IMG/VR virus record: IMGVR_UViG_3300002835_006866
Coordinates: 1 to 64,000 of that record
Direction: 5' to 3' (one strand)
From: a virus
Length of the DNA stretch: 64,000 nucleotides
The notes under the pieces were generated by a model. It worked only from the letters and a program-made list of their open reading frames with translations, was not told where the DNA came from and searched no databases. The position numbers and the translations under genes were made by a program. This document shows positions 31,305 to 39,426 of the stretch, piece by piece; within the stretch, counting starts at the first letter, position 1, and each line of letters begins with the position of its first letter.

Positions 31305-32246
31305 ATGGGAAATTTGAGAGTTCTAGTAACTGGTGGAGCTGGTTACATTGGTTGTATTTTGGTGGAATATCTACTACAAGTAGGTTATAGAGTTACCGTT
31401 ATTGACAACTTTATGTTTCGCCAAACGGGTCTAAATCATTTGTGTGAAAATAAAGACTTGACGATTGTAAATGGAGATATTCGTAATCCTTTACACATGG
31501 CACCATTACTAAAAGAAGCAGACATTATTATTCCTTTGGCTGCCTTGGTTGGTGCACCACTTTGTAATAAAGATGTTGTTGGTGCAGATACAACAAACAA
31601 AGATGCTGTATTTTGGATGCTAAATAATATTTCAAAAGAACAACGCATCATTATGCCTACTACAAATTCGGCATATGGTACAGGTGACGAAAACAATTTC
31701 TGTACAGAAGAATCTCCGTTACGACCAATTTCAAAATATGCGGTTGATAAGGTCGCTGTTGAAAAAGTTTTGATGGAACGGGAAAACTCCATCAGTTATA
31801 GATTGGCTACTGTATTTGGTATGTCACCACGTATGCGTACTGATTTGTTAGTAAACGATTTAACTTACCGTGCTGTTAATGATGGTTATGTCGTTATCTT
31901 TGAAGGACACTTTAAACGAAATTATATTCATGTTCGTGACGTTTGTGAGGCATTTCTACATGCTATCTACCAGTTTGAAGAAATGAAAGGTAACGTATAC
32001 AATGTTGGTCTTTCGTCTGCGAATGTTTCTAAGTTGGAGTTATGTGAAATAATTAAGAAACAACTACCAAACTTTACGATTGTAGAAGGCGATATCAAAA
32101 AGGATCCAGATCAAAGAAACTACATTGTATCTAATGCAAAATTAGAAGCAACTGGTTGGATGCCTTATTATACCATTGATAATGGTGTTGAAGAACTTAT
32201 CAAAGGTTACACTTATCTCAAAAATAATATCTATGGTAATGTTTGA
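31305..32246 (+). CDS. NAD-dependent epimerase/dehydratase (extended SDR)
   Basis: 313 residues. The Rossmann motif VTGGAGYIGCILVEYL lies at residues ~8-23; the catalytic Tyr-x3-Lys is in SKYAVDKVAVEKVL with the upstream TTNSAYG. IPLAALVGAP and RNYIHVRDVCEAFLHA are typical of nucleotide-sugar epimerases. It starts one base after the dehydrase stop and ends overlapping the next gene (TGATG), so it belongs to the same sugar operon. Likely acts on a nucleotide-activated sugar (epimerisation, dehydration or 4-keto reduction); which one cannot be told. Confidence 0.83.
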   Translation: MGNLRVLVTGGAGYIGCILVEYLLQVGYRVTVIDNFMFRQTGLNHLCENKDLTIVNGDIRNPLHMAPLLKEADIIIPLAALVGAPLCNKDVVGADTTNKDAVFWMLNNISKEQRIIMPTTNSAYGTGDENNFCTEESPLRPISKYAVDKVAVEKVLMERENSISYRLATVFGMSPRMRTDLLVNDLTYRAVNDGYVVIFEGHFKRNYIHVRDVCEAFLHAIYQFEEMKGNVYNVGLSSANVSKLELCEIIKKQLPNFTIVEGDIKKDPDQRNYIVSNAKLEATGWMPYYTIDNGVEELIKGYTYLKNNIYGNV

Positions 32247-32647
32247 TGGAGTATAATGAAAAGAACTTAAATCTGGTATCGGGTATAATTATGAAACACC
32301 TGACGCCAGATTTACTTCCTAAAAAATGGATTGAAAGAAACAAAACCAACCCAACATTTGGTCATTGTCACACGGCATCAGCCTGCTTACAGAAAATATT
32401 TGGTACTAAGAATTTAAAACTGTACCATGGATTGGATGAAGAAGGTATTTGGCATTGGTGGGTGATTGACCTAAATCAAAAATTGATTGATCTTACCTCA
32501 GACCAATACTACTCGCTAAATAAAATACCACCATACAATGTTGGTAAAAAGGCTTCAATGTTGGGGTTTGAATACAGGAAAAGGGTTTTAAGGTTATTGG
32601 ATAAGGTTAAGGAAGAGTTGTCATTAAACGGGACACCGCCATCATAG
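32246..32647 (+). CDS. Small YunG-like putative cysteine enzyme
   Basis: 133 residues from ATG 32246; an in-frame TTG three bases earlier is less likely. FGHCHTASACLQKIFG, then IWHWWVIDLNQKLIDLTSDQYYSL, gives a Cys...His...Asp arrangement reminiscent of YunG-like papain-fold proteins (C-x3-A, H-x-W, DLT-x-DQ). The C-terminal ~35 residues are basic and helical. It overlaps the SDR gene by one base and is followed by 41 non-coding bases. Catalysis is not demonstrated. Placement in the sugar island could mean amide or ester hydrolysis, but this is speculative. Confidence 0.45.
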   Translation: MEYNEKNLNLVSGIIMKHLTPDLLPKKWIERNKTNPTFGHCHTASACLQKIFGTKNLKLYHGLDEEGIWHWWVIDLNQKLIDLTSDQYYSLNKIPPYNVGKKASMLGFEYRKRVLRLLDKVKEELSLNGTPPS

Positions 32648-32688
32648 ATGTTGTCAAGAGCAAAGTCAAGCAAATTTATAGGTAAAGA

Positions 32689-33288
32689 ATGAAACATAAA
32701 GATATTTTCCAAGAACAAGGATATGTGTTCGTCAAAAATTTTATTGATCCTGCTGTAGCAGATTACCTTTTTGAGTATCTAAGGTTTTCTACACATGCTA
32801 TTGTATTATCAGGACAAAGTAAAGTAGCAATACAGGGAGATGAACAAGTTCCCGGTTCTTATGGTTCCCGACATGGTGATATGGCTTTTGATTCTTTAAT
32901 GAAGCATATGCGGCCAAGAATGGAAGAAGTTACGGGCCTAGAGTTGTATCCTACCTATACTTACACTCGACTATACAAACCAGGTAACGAGCTTAAAAAA
33001 CATACTGATAGGCCATCATGTGAAATCTCCTGTACATTGAAGCTTGGTGATACAGGAGAATATAATTGGCCTATTTGGATGAAAGATGCCGAATATAAGC
33101 TTGACAAAGGCGATGCAGTAGTGTACCGTGGTTGTGATTTGGAACATTGGCGAGAGGTGTGTGAAGGACCTCCTGAATATAGAATGGGTCAAGTATTCAT
33201 GCACTATGTCGATAAAAATGGACCATATCCTGATTACAAATATGATAGAAGAACAGCAATGGCAAAGTTATTTGAAAAAGACCTATGA
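32689..33288 (+). CDS. 2-oxoglutarate/Fe(II)-dependent oxygenase
   Basis: 199 residues. Iron ligands: His-x-Asp in LKKHTDRPSCEISC and the distal His in CDLEHWREV, followed by the basic Arg in YRMGQVF. The N-terminal FQEQGYVFVKNFIDPAVADYL is the usual lead helix of the family. The protein resembles the short hydroxylases common in aquatic myoviruses. It overlaps the gp55 start by 4 bases, which links the metabolic island to the late-transcription gene. Substrate unknown. Confidence 0.75.
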   Translation: MKHKDIFQEQGYVFVKNFIDPAVADYLFEYLRFSTHAIVLSGQSKVAIQGDEQVPGSYGSRHGDMAFDSLMKHMRPRMEEVTGLELYPTYTYTRLYKPGNELKKHTDRPSCEISCTLKLGDTGEYNWPIWMKDAEYKLDKGDAVVYRGCDLEHWREVCEGPPEYRMGQVFMHYVDKNGPYPDYKYDRRTAMAKLFEKDL

Positions 33289-33824
33289 CCACTAAAAAAA
33301 CAAAACACTATATCAACAACTCGGATTTTTTGGCAGCGTTGATTGAATACCAAAAACAATGTGACATTGCCAAAAAAGAAAAGAAAAACGATCCGCCTAT
33401 ACCGAATTATCTAGGTGAATGTTTCTTGAAAATTGCGGAACACTTATCAAGAAAACCAAACTTCATTTCTTATTCTTTCCGTGATGAGATGATTGCCGAT
33501 GGTATAGAAAATTGTTTAATGTATTTTCGTAACTTTGACCCGGTAAAGAGTAACAATCCATTTGCATATTTTACTCAAATCATATATTATGCTTTCTTAC
33601 GTCGAATTCAAAAAGAGAAAAAACAATTATATGTAAAGTATAAGGCAACTGAACAAATTGGTATTCTAGATGAGTTCGAAATGTTTGAAGATGCCGATGG
33701 ACACCAAAAACAATTTCAACTCTATGATAACATATCGGAGTTTATTCAGACGTTCGAGGAAAACAAACGTAAGAAAAAAGAAAACAAAACAAAAGGTCTA
33801 GAAAAATTTATTGATGAAATATGA
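33285..33824 (+). CDS. gp55: Late-transcription sigma factor gp55
   Basis: 179 residues (T4 gp55 is 185). gp55 replaces host sigma on RNA polymerase and recognises TATAAATA. Visible features: KKTKHYINNSDFLAALIEYQ at the N-terminus, the sigma region 2-like RDEMIADGIENCLMYFRNFD and NPFAYFTQIIYYAFLRRIQKEKKQ, and a C-terminal tail (GLEKFIDEI) that should contact the gp45 clamp flap-binding site as in T4. Its predicted sites are found at 12740, 19309 and 21825 (exact) and at several one-mismatch positions. Confidence 0.92.
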   Translation: MTTKKTKHYINNSDFLAALIEYQKQCDIAKKEKKNDPPIPNYLGECFLKIAEHLSRKPNFISYSFRDEMIADGIENCLMYFRNFDPVKSNNPFAYFTQIIYYAFLRRIQKEKKQLYVKYKATEQIGILDEFEMFEDADGHQKQFQLYDNISEFIQTFEENKRKKKENKTKGLEKFIDEI

Positions 33825-33843
33825 AAAAAGGCAATAAAATATT

Positions 33844-34917
33844 ATGAAATTATGTGTTCTCGGAGACACCCATTTTGGAGCTCGAGGTGATTCTTTAGAA
33901 TTTCACAAATACTTCCAAAAGTTTTATGATGAAGTATTTTTTCCATACCTTATCGAAAATGATATCAACTGTGTGGTACAACTAGGCGATTTGTTTGATC
34001 GCCGAAAGTTTATCAATTTCAATACACTACATCTATGCCGTCAATACTTTTTTGACCGATGCCAGACTTTAGGTATTAAAGTACACACACTTCTTGGTAA
34101 TCATGACATAGCATTTAAAAACACACTTGAGGTAAATTCAACAGGCTTGTTGTTGAACGAGTATGAAAATCTCGAATACTATGATGATTTTGATACATTA
34201 GAATTTGATGGTGTTTCTATTGATATTGTTCCTTGGATTTGTCCAGATAATGAGAATGAAATTTTTGAAAAAATAAAAAACAGTAAATCACAAATTTGTT
34301 TTGGTCATTTTGAGATAGATGGTTTTGAAATGGATCGAGGCAATGTTCATCAAGGTGGCCTTGACAGGAAAGCATTATCAAAGTATGATGTGGTGTTAAG
34401 TGGACACTTTCACCATAAATCTTCATCAGATAATATTACCTATGTTGGTACGCCATACGAAATGACATGGGCAGATTATAATGATCCAAAAGGATTTCAT
34501 ATCTTTGATACTGAAACAAGATCACTAGAATTCGTTGAAAACAAAAATCGAATGTTTTACAAACTAAACTACAAAGATGGTTTAGAACATTTTTCTGAAA
34601 ATTATAAATCATTCGATTATTCTATCTATGAAGGTTGTTACGTTAAAGTCATAGTGATAGAGAAGATGAATCCTTTTTTATTTGATATTGTTATAGATAA
34701 GATTTATAAAGCAGGCGCTTGTGATGTTTCAATCGTCGAAGATTTTACCGAAGTAATTGCTGATGATGATAAAGACATTGTTGACCAAGCTGAAGATACA
34801 ATGACAATCTTGTCCAAATATATTGACAATTTGCAGTTGCAAGTTGAATCGGATAAACTCAAGAATTTAATGAGAGAACTTTATGTGGAATCTCTCACGC
34901 TAGAAAAGGTAGAATGA
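33844..34917 (+). CDS. gp47: Recombination endonuclease subunit gp47 (Mre11/SbcD-like)
   Basis: 357 residues (T4 gp47 is 339). A metallophosphoesterase that works with gp46 to resect double-strand ends. Metal motifs: LGDTHFGARGD, VQLGDLFDRRKF, LLGNHDIAFK, then FGHFEIDGFE and SGHFHHKSSSDN. The C-terminal ~80 residues are acidic helices. The stop overlaps the next oxygenase gene by 4 bases, so an unrelated oxygenase separates gene 47 from gene 46. Confidence 0.95.
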   Translation: MKLCVLGDTHFGARGDSLEFHKYFQKFYDEVFFPYLIENDINCVVQLGDLFDRRKFINFNTLHLCRQYFFDRCQTLGIKVHTLLGNHDIAFKNTLEVNSTGLLLNEYENLEYYDDFDTLEFDGVSIDIVPWICPDNENEIFEKIKNSKSQICFGHFEIDGFEMDRGNVHQGGLDRKALSKYDVVLSGHFHHKSSSDNITYVGTPYEMTWADYNDPKGFHIFDTETRSLEFVENKNRMFYKLNYKDGLEHFSENYKSFDYSIYEGCYVKVIVIEKMNPFLFDIVIDKIYKAGACDVSIVEDFTEVIADDDKDIVDQAEDTMTILSKYIDNLQLQVESDKLKNLMRELYVESLTLEKVE

Positions 34918-35546
34918 TGTACAAGACAATCTATAATAATCCTGATGAAAGACGTAGAATTACTTACACTTGGTGTTATTGGGATAATGCTTTTACAAAA
35001 GAAGAATTGGACAAAATGTGCCAGTTTTTTACCTCAAACGGTGTTGAAAGGGGTACAACAGTAGGTGAACACACTAAACAATTGGTCAATGAAGATGTTC
35101 GTGTTTCAAATGTAAAGTTTTATAATTATGGTGAAAACACTGCTTGGATTTTTGAAAGAATTAATTGGGTCATCGAGAGTATCAATGAAAGATTCTTTAA
35201 TTACAATCTAAACGGATATGAATCTTTTCAGTACACTGAATATGAAGGTGATGAATTAGGTAAATACGATTTTCATCAAGATATGATTAATGGCAAAAAC
35301 ATGCCAGAAAATATGGATGAAACTAGAAAGTTATCCATGTCGCTGTTGTTAAACGAGCCTGGTGTAGACTTCGAGGGTGGAGAATTTCAAATAAATTCTG
35401 GCCAAGAATCTAATGCTGAAACTGTTGATTTGACCCGTGGTCGAATGATTTTCTTTCCTTCTTATGCCATACACAGAGTTGCTCCGGTGACAAAAGGCCG
35501 TAGAAAGTCTCTTGTTGTCTGGATTACTGGACCTAAATTTAAATAA
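34914..35546 (+). CDS. 2-oxoglutarate/Fe(II)-dependent prolyl-hydroxylase-like oxygenase
   Basis: 210 residues. His-x-Asp is in YDFHQDMINGKN; the strand LSMSLLLNEPGVDFEGGEFQ, the distal His in SYAIHRVAPVTKG and the following Arg-Lys (GRRKSLVVWITGP) complete a textbook P4Hc/PKHD-type oxygenase. Two adjacent ATGs at 34914 and 34917 could start it; the first overlaps the gp47 stop. Insertion between genes 47 and 46 is common in aquatic T4-like phages. In T4 itself these genes are separated by other small genes, so the locus is permissive. Substrate unknown. Confidence 0.8.
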   Translation: MMYKTIYNNPDERRRITYTWCYWDNAFTKEELDKMCQFFTSNGVERGTTVGEHTKQLVNEDVRVSNVKFYNYGENTAWIFERINWVIESINERFFNYNLNGYESFQYTEYEGDELGKYDFHQDMINGKNMPENMDETRKLSMSLLLNEPGVDFEGGEFQINSGQESNAETVDLTRGRMIFFPSYAIHRVAPVTKGRRKSLVVWITGPKFK

Positions 35547-37252
35547 TGATTGTTTTTCGTAATGTAAGATGGCGAAATCTCTTAAGCACAGGCAATACGT
35601 TTACAGAGGTTAAGTTAAACGCCAACACAAACACACTTATTGTTGGAGAAAATGGCTCAGGTAAAAGCACAATGCTAGACGCTTTGTGCTTTGGTTTATT
35701 TGGTAAAGCGTTTCGCAATATCAATAAACCTCAGCTTGTAAATTCAATTAACGGTAAAGAATGTGTTGTAGAAGTGGAGTTTGATGTTGGTAATAAGTCA
35801 TTCAAGATAATTCGTGGTATAAAACCAAGTGTATTTGAAATCTATCAGAATGGCGAACTGTTAAATCAAGATGCAGCTTCTAGAGACTATCAAGAATACT
35901 TAGAAAAGTTTATTCTCAAGCTAAACTACAAGTCTTTTACACAGATTGTAATTCTTGGTTCAGCATCTTTTACTCCTTTCATGCAGTTATCTGCTGCTGA
36001 CCGTCGAGCCATTATTGAAGATTTGTTAGACATTCAAATCTTCTCAGTAATGAATAGTTTGGTAAAGAGTAAACTATCATCAAACAAAGATGAAATGGTT
36101 CAAAAGAAAAATGAGATTGAACTACTTAAACAGAAATATGATCTGAAGAAAGAACATCTAGATAAACTCAATCAGAATAACGAAGAGAAGGTAAAAGAGT
36201 ATGATGGTGAGATACAGAGTAATAGAGAAACCATTGGCACATTATCTGACGAGATTGACATATTGGTCGAACGACTGTCCAGTTTGGATGACACTGTTGC
36301 AAAAGCGCCTGAGATTGAGAACAAGATTGCTTCGTACAAGAAAGTTGAGTCTCAGATTGAAAGCAAGATATCCAAAGTTCGAAATGATACACAGTTCTAT
36401 GAACACAATGCTGATTGTCCAACTTGTAGGCAAGCCATTACCGTGGAGTTTAAAGAAACACTATGCTCTGAACTCTCATCGAAAGAGCATGAACTCAATG
36501 AGGCTCTCAAAGAATTACAAGCTAAGATAACGGCACATGAATCAATACTGAAGGTTGTTCGTAATGATGAAAAAGAAAGATCGAATGTTCGTATTGAATT
36601 GGCCACAACACAAACACTTATAAAAGGCTATAACGAAAACATCATTCGCCTTGAAAAAGAAATCAAAAATTTACAAACAAATAATGACAGTGTAGACCAG
36701 AGTGAACTTGTAAATCTACAAAATGAAATTAAAGAAACGCAATCTGAATTAAGGCAGTTACTTACTGATAAAACATACTATGATGCTGCATCTTTGTTAC
36801 TCAAAGATACTGGTATTAAAACTAAAATTATTAAACAGTATTTGCCAATTATCAATAAATTGGTAAACAAATACCTATCGTCGTTAAACTTTTTTGTGAA
36901 CTTTAATTTAGATGAATCTTTTAAAGAAACTATCAAGTCTCGCCATCGTGACGATTTTAGTTATCACAATTTTTCAGAAGGTGAAAAACAAAGAATTGAT
37001 ATGGCATTGATGTTGACTTGGCGTGCTGTGGCTAAGTTAAAGAATTCCGCAAATACAAATTTGTTGATACTTGATGAAACATTTGATTCTAGTTTAGATG
37101 TTGGTGGCACAGAAGAGTTGATGAAGATTCTTCACATGCTAGAGGGTGTAAATTTGTTTGTTATCAGCCACAAAGGTGATATCTTACAAGATAAATTTAT
37201 CACAGCTATTCGTTTTGCAAAAGAAAAAAACTTCTCAAAGGTGATGAGATGA
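35546..37252 (+). CDS. gp46: Recombination endonuclease subunit gp46 (Rad50/SbcC-like)
   Basis: 568 residues (T4 gp46 is 560). An SMC-type ATPase partner of gp47. Walker A is IVGENGSGKSTMLDALCFG; the signature motif is YHNFSEGEKQRIDMAL; Walker B is LLILDETFDSSLD. A long coiled coil (about residues 180-420) carries the zinc-hook cysteines in ADCPTCRQAITV, as in Rad50. It starts in a TAATG overlap with the oxygenase stop and ends overlapping a small gene (ATGA). Confidence 0.95.
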   Translation: MIVFRNVRWRNLLSTGNTFTEVKLNANTNTLIVGENGSGKSTMLDALCFGLFGKAFRNINKPQLVNSINGKECVVEVEFDVGNKSFKIIRGIKPSVFEIYQNGELLNQDAASRDYQEYLEKFILKLNYKSFTQIVILGSASFTPFMQLSAADRRAIIEDLLDIQIFSVMNSLVKSKLSSNKDEMVQKKNEIELLKQKYDLKKEHLDKLNQNNEEKVKEYDGEIQSNRETIGTLSDEIDILVERLSSLDDTVAKAPEIENKIASYKKVESQIESKISKVRNDTQFYEHNADCPTCRQAITVEFKETLCSELSSKEHELNEALKELQAKITAHESILKVVRNDEKERSNVRIELATTQTLIKGYNENIIRLEKEIKNLQTNNDSVDQSELVNLQNEIKETQSELRQLLTDKTYYDAASLLLKDTGIKTKIIKQYLPIINKLVNKYLSSLNFFVNFNLDESFKETIKSRHRDDFSYHNFSEGEKQRIDMALMLTWRAVAKLKNSANTNLLILDETFDSSLDVGGTEELMKILHMLEGVNLFVISHKGDILQDKFITAIRFAKEKNFSKVMR

Positions 37253-37425
37253 AATTGATAAGTGAATATATGAGTGAGAATGGCGAAAGGACTGCCAAGG
37301 TCTATGTGAACGAAGAAGAAAAGAAATTCGTAGTTTCATTTAAAGATGTTTTTGGAGTACACTATACATCCAAATTTACTAAACTACAATCAGCAGAAGA
37401 TTCTGCGGAGGATTATGTGCTATGA
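37249..37425 (+). CDS. Small conserved-type protein between gp46 and deformylase
   Basis: 58 residues, MKLISEYMSENGERTAKVYV... ending EDSAEDYVL. Translational coupling supports it as real: the ATG overlaps the gp46 stop in ATGA, and its own stop overlaps the deformylase start (CTATGAG). It has alternating charged and hydrophobic residues predicting two or three strands and a short helix. No motif or family recognised. Confidence 0.7.
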   Translation: MKLISEYMSENGERTAKVYVNEEEKKFVVSFKDVFGVHYTSKFTKLQSAEDSAEDYVL

Positions 37426-38012
37426 GTGATGATATTTTAAAGATTGATACATCCGTCAACTTGGGAAAAACAGAAGTAATTGAACCTTTACCAGTATACG
37501 ATGACAATTCTCCAATGTTAAGAATGGTAATGCCTGAGTATACAGACCCATTACCTTCACCAGCAATGAACAAGTTGATTAAACAACTTCATTTAACTCG
37601 ACAGAAGTATAAAGGCCTTGGTTTATCCGCTAATCAATGCGGCATAATGAAAAGAGTTTTTGTTATTGGTTATGAGGACATGGAACTTGCCTTTATTAAT
37701 CCAAAGGTAATCAATATGTCGGATGATTTGAAAAAAGAACCTGAAGGTTGCCTCTCTTACCCAGGTTTATTTCTTAAAATAAGCAGGCCTAGTTGGATTG
37801 AAGTAGAGTTTATCAATCAAAATGGTGAAACAAAAACTACTACACTGAGTGGTCTAACTGCCAGATGTTTCTTACATGAATTAGATCACATGAACGGTAT
37901 CAGATTTGTTGAACATGCAGGTTCATTAGCAATTAAAATGGCAAAGCAAAAACAACAAAAGATGCTTAAAAAGATAAAGAGAGCTGTGAAAAATAATGAG
38001 TTATCGATTTGA
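37422..38012 (+). CDS. def: Peptide deformylase
   Basis: 196 residues. Removes the formyl group from nascent proteins. All three signatures are present: motif 1 GLGLSANQCG, motif 2 EGCLSYPGLF with the metal Cys, and motif 3 CFLHELDHMNGIRF with the two metal His and catalytic Glu. A ~45-residue N-terminal extension precedes the usual start (MLRMVMPEYTDP), longer than in many phage deformylases. It overlaps both neighbours. In cyanophages such enzymes are thought to support processing of rapidly made host proteins; the same benefit is plausible here. Confidence 0.93.
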   Translation: MSDDILKIDTSVNLGKTEVIEPLPVYDDNSPMLRMVMPEYTDPLPSPAMNKLIKQLHLTRQKYKGLGLSANQCGIMKRVFVIGYEDMELAFINPKVINMSDDLKKEPEGCLSYPGLFLKISRPSWIEVEFINQNGETKTTTLSGLTARCFLHELDHMNGIRFVEHAGSLAIKMAKQKQQKMLKKIKRAVKNNELSI

Positions 38013-39273
38013 TCCAAAAGATGATGTAGAAACACAATGGGATAAATGGAGAGATTCCGGCATTGTGTATGAGAACATTGATGAGAGTGATCTTCGGGAG
38101 AGGGTCATTCGTGATTTGTCCTATGTTTCACAAATGGATGTTAAAGAGTATACTTTGTTCCAGAAATGGTGTGAAGTGCAAGATAGATATCCATCTATTG
38201 TGGTCAATGATTTGTGGGAAGGAGAGAAACGAGTCATCTCCGACCCGAATCAACAGAAGGCTATTGATGAAATCAAGAGCAACTTTTGGGTACAAAACGA
38301 TGTTGATGATTACTTAAACATTGAGCCAGAACTCCTATATACAAATAAAGAAGATGATTTACCTGAGTTGTGGAATTGTATACGTACATTTTCTTCAACG
38401 ATGAAAAACAATTCTAATATTGGTCGTAACTTAAATTTTGTTGTACGTGATAAAGTAACTAAAAAGTATCTTGGTGTTACTTGCATCAGTTCAGACTTTC
38501 TTGATTTAACACCAAGAGATAACTTTATTGGCTGGGAAAGAGAAAAGAAAACTCAGGGTGGTATGATTAATCATACAGCCATTGGTTCAACAATTGTTCC
38601 ACTACAACCTCTCGGTTTTAATTATGTTGGTGGTAAATTGTTAGCACTTCTTTGCTTGTCAACACCAATTCAAGAATTATGGGAAAACTTATATGGTGAT
38701 AAACTTGTTGGTATAACCACGACTTCTTTGTATGGTAAAACAAAGGCCGGTGGTCTGTCTCAATACGATAATCTAGATTTTTGGCAGCCAATGGGTTTTA
38801 CTTCAGGCTCAGTTTCATTTGAACCTCTGGCAGAAACACGTTACATGATTCGTGAGTGGTTAAAAACAAATCACACCAGAAAATATTTTGAGTGGTATGT
38901 TGCAAAGAAACCATCTGGTCAACCACATAAACGTGACCATAAAAACAGATCGCTGTCTTTTGCATACAACAAACTTTCTGTACCAAAAGAATTGATTCGT
39001 TCCGAACATGCAAGAGGAATTTATTTTTCGCCATTGTATGATAAGACTTGTGAATTTCTTCGTGGCGAAAATGATGGCAGTAACATGGTAAAATTATTTG
39101 ATACAAGTGTCGAGAATCTTACCAATGTTTGGAAACAAAAACATGCCAAACCGAGAATCAAACAATTGGCAAAGAAAGGTAGAATATCTACCGAAAACCT
39201 TTTTTATGATGATCTTGCCGTCTTAACCTGGCAAGAAACAAAAGATAAATATTTGCCTCAAGTGGGTCGATAA
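37996..39273 (+). CDS. Paralogue A of an unknown replication-locus family (DruA/DUF4338-like?)
   Basis: 425 residues. The core near residues 195-255 reads VPLQPLGFNYVGGKLLALLC, then ITTTSLYGKTKAGGLSQYDN. The gene at 57872 has the same core (VPAQPFGFNYLGGKLMASIC, ETTSLYGSTKA, SQYDG), so the two are paralogues. The order of a short IVP strand, an A-rich GGKL helix and a TTSLYG-like strand recalls the DUF4338/DruA family linked to Druantia defence, but I cannot confirm this. The N-terminal ~120 residues (DVETQWDKWRDSGIVY) are unique to this copy. Its start overlaps the deformylase end by 17 bases. No function assigned. Confidence 0.45.
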   Translation: MSYRFDPKDDVETQWDKWRDSGIVYENIDESDLRERVIRDLSYVSQMDVKEYTLFQKWCEVQDRYPSIVVNDLWEGEKRVISDPNQQKAIDEIKSNFWVQNDVDDYLNIEPELLYTNKEDDLPELWNCIRTFSSTMKNNSNIGRNLNFVVRDKVTKKYLGVTCISSDFLDLTPRDNFIGWEREKKTQGGMINHTAIGSTIVPLQPLGFNYVGGKLLALLCLSTPIQELWENLYGDKLVGITTTSLYGKTKAGGLSQYDNLDFWQPMGFTSGSVSFEPLAETRYMIREWLKTNHTRKYFEWYVAKKPSGQPHKRDHKNRSLSFAYNKLSVPKELIRSEHARGIYFSPLYDKTCEFLRGENDGSNMVKLFDTSVENLTNVWKQKHAKPRIKQLAKKGRISTENLFYDDLAVLTWQETKDKYLPQVGR

Positions 39274-39275
39274 TC

Positions 39276-39284
39276 TGATATAAT
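39276..39284 (+). promoter_or_regulatory. Extended -10 promoter (TGATATAAT) ahead of a structured RNA
   Basis: TGA followed by a perfect TATAAT at 39279-39284 makes an extended -10 element; no good -35 box is seen at 16-18 bases. The predicted RNA start is about 39291-39292, immediately before the structured segment. It lies just after the stop at 39273. Confidence 0.6.
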
Positions 39285-39291
39285 CTTTTCT

Positions 39292-39357
39292 AGTGCGGTG
39301 AGTCCGAGACAGCCTTCCCCCGAAGGTAGAGAGGTTTAACTCCTCTGAACCGCTCCA
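39292..39357 (+). ncRNA. Candidate tRNA-like structured small RNA ending in CCA
   Basis: Three helices: GCGGT (39295-39299) with ACCGC (39349-39353); CCTTC (39313-39317) with GAAGG (39322-39326), loop CCCC; and AGAGG (39330-39334) with CCTCT (39342-39346), loop TTTAACT. The last is exactly a T-arm in size (5 bp, 7-nt loop, T-T-x-A-A pattern). It is followed by seven acceptor-strand bases, one discriminator and CCA, as in a tRNA. The two inner acceptor pairs mismatch, and only 28 bases lie between acceptor and T-arm, too few for both D and anticodon arms. So it is not a normal tRNA. It could be a tRNA-like or degenerate tRNA, or a leader element. Confidence 0.42.
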
Positions 39358-39360
39358 CCC

Positions 39361-39396
39361 TTATCAAAGTGATAACTGTTGCAAATACCGCAACAG
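39361..39396 (+). other. Tandem hairpins downstream of the structured RNA
   Basis: TTATCA (39361-39366) pairs with TGATAA (39370-39375), and directly after it CTGTTGC (39376-39382) pairs with GCAACAG (39390-39396). Neither is followed by a T-run, so they are not simple terminators. They abut the TTGACA box at 39398 and may be processing or protein-binding sites. Confidence 0.5.
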
Positions 39397-39397
39397 G

Positions 39398-39426
39398 TTG
39401 ACAAACCTCCACTTTTGTGTTACCAT
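39398..39426 (+). promoter_or_regulatory. Probable sigma70-type promoter for the peptidase/VWA gene
   Basis: Perfect TTGACA at 39398-39403 with a weak TACCAT at 17-base spacing (39421-39426). A better -10, TATACT at 39432, is too far for this -35. An AAAGG ribosome-binding site (39441-39445) precedes the ATG at 39454. Confidence 0.45.

Noticed and set aside
36201-36530. Open frame inside gene 46
   Set aside because: Shadow within the coiled-coil region; no coding support.
39292-39357. A normal tRNA gene
   Set aside because: The T-arm, 7-base acceptor 3' strand and CCA fit, but two acceptor pairs mismatch and there is no room for D and anticodon arms. Kept only as a tRNA-like element.
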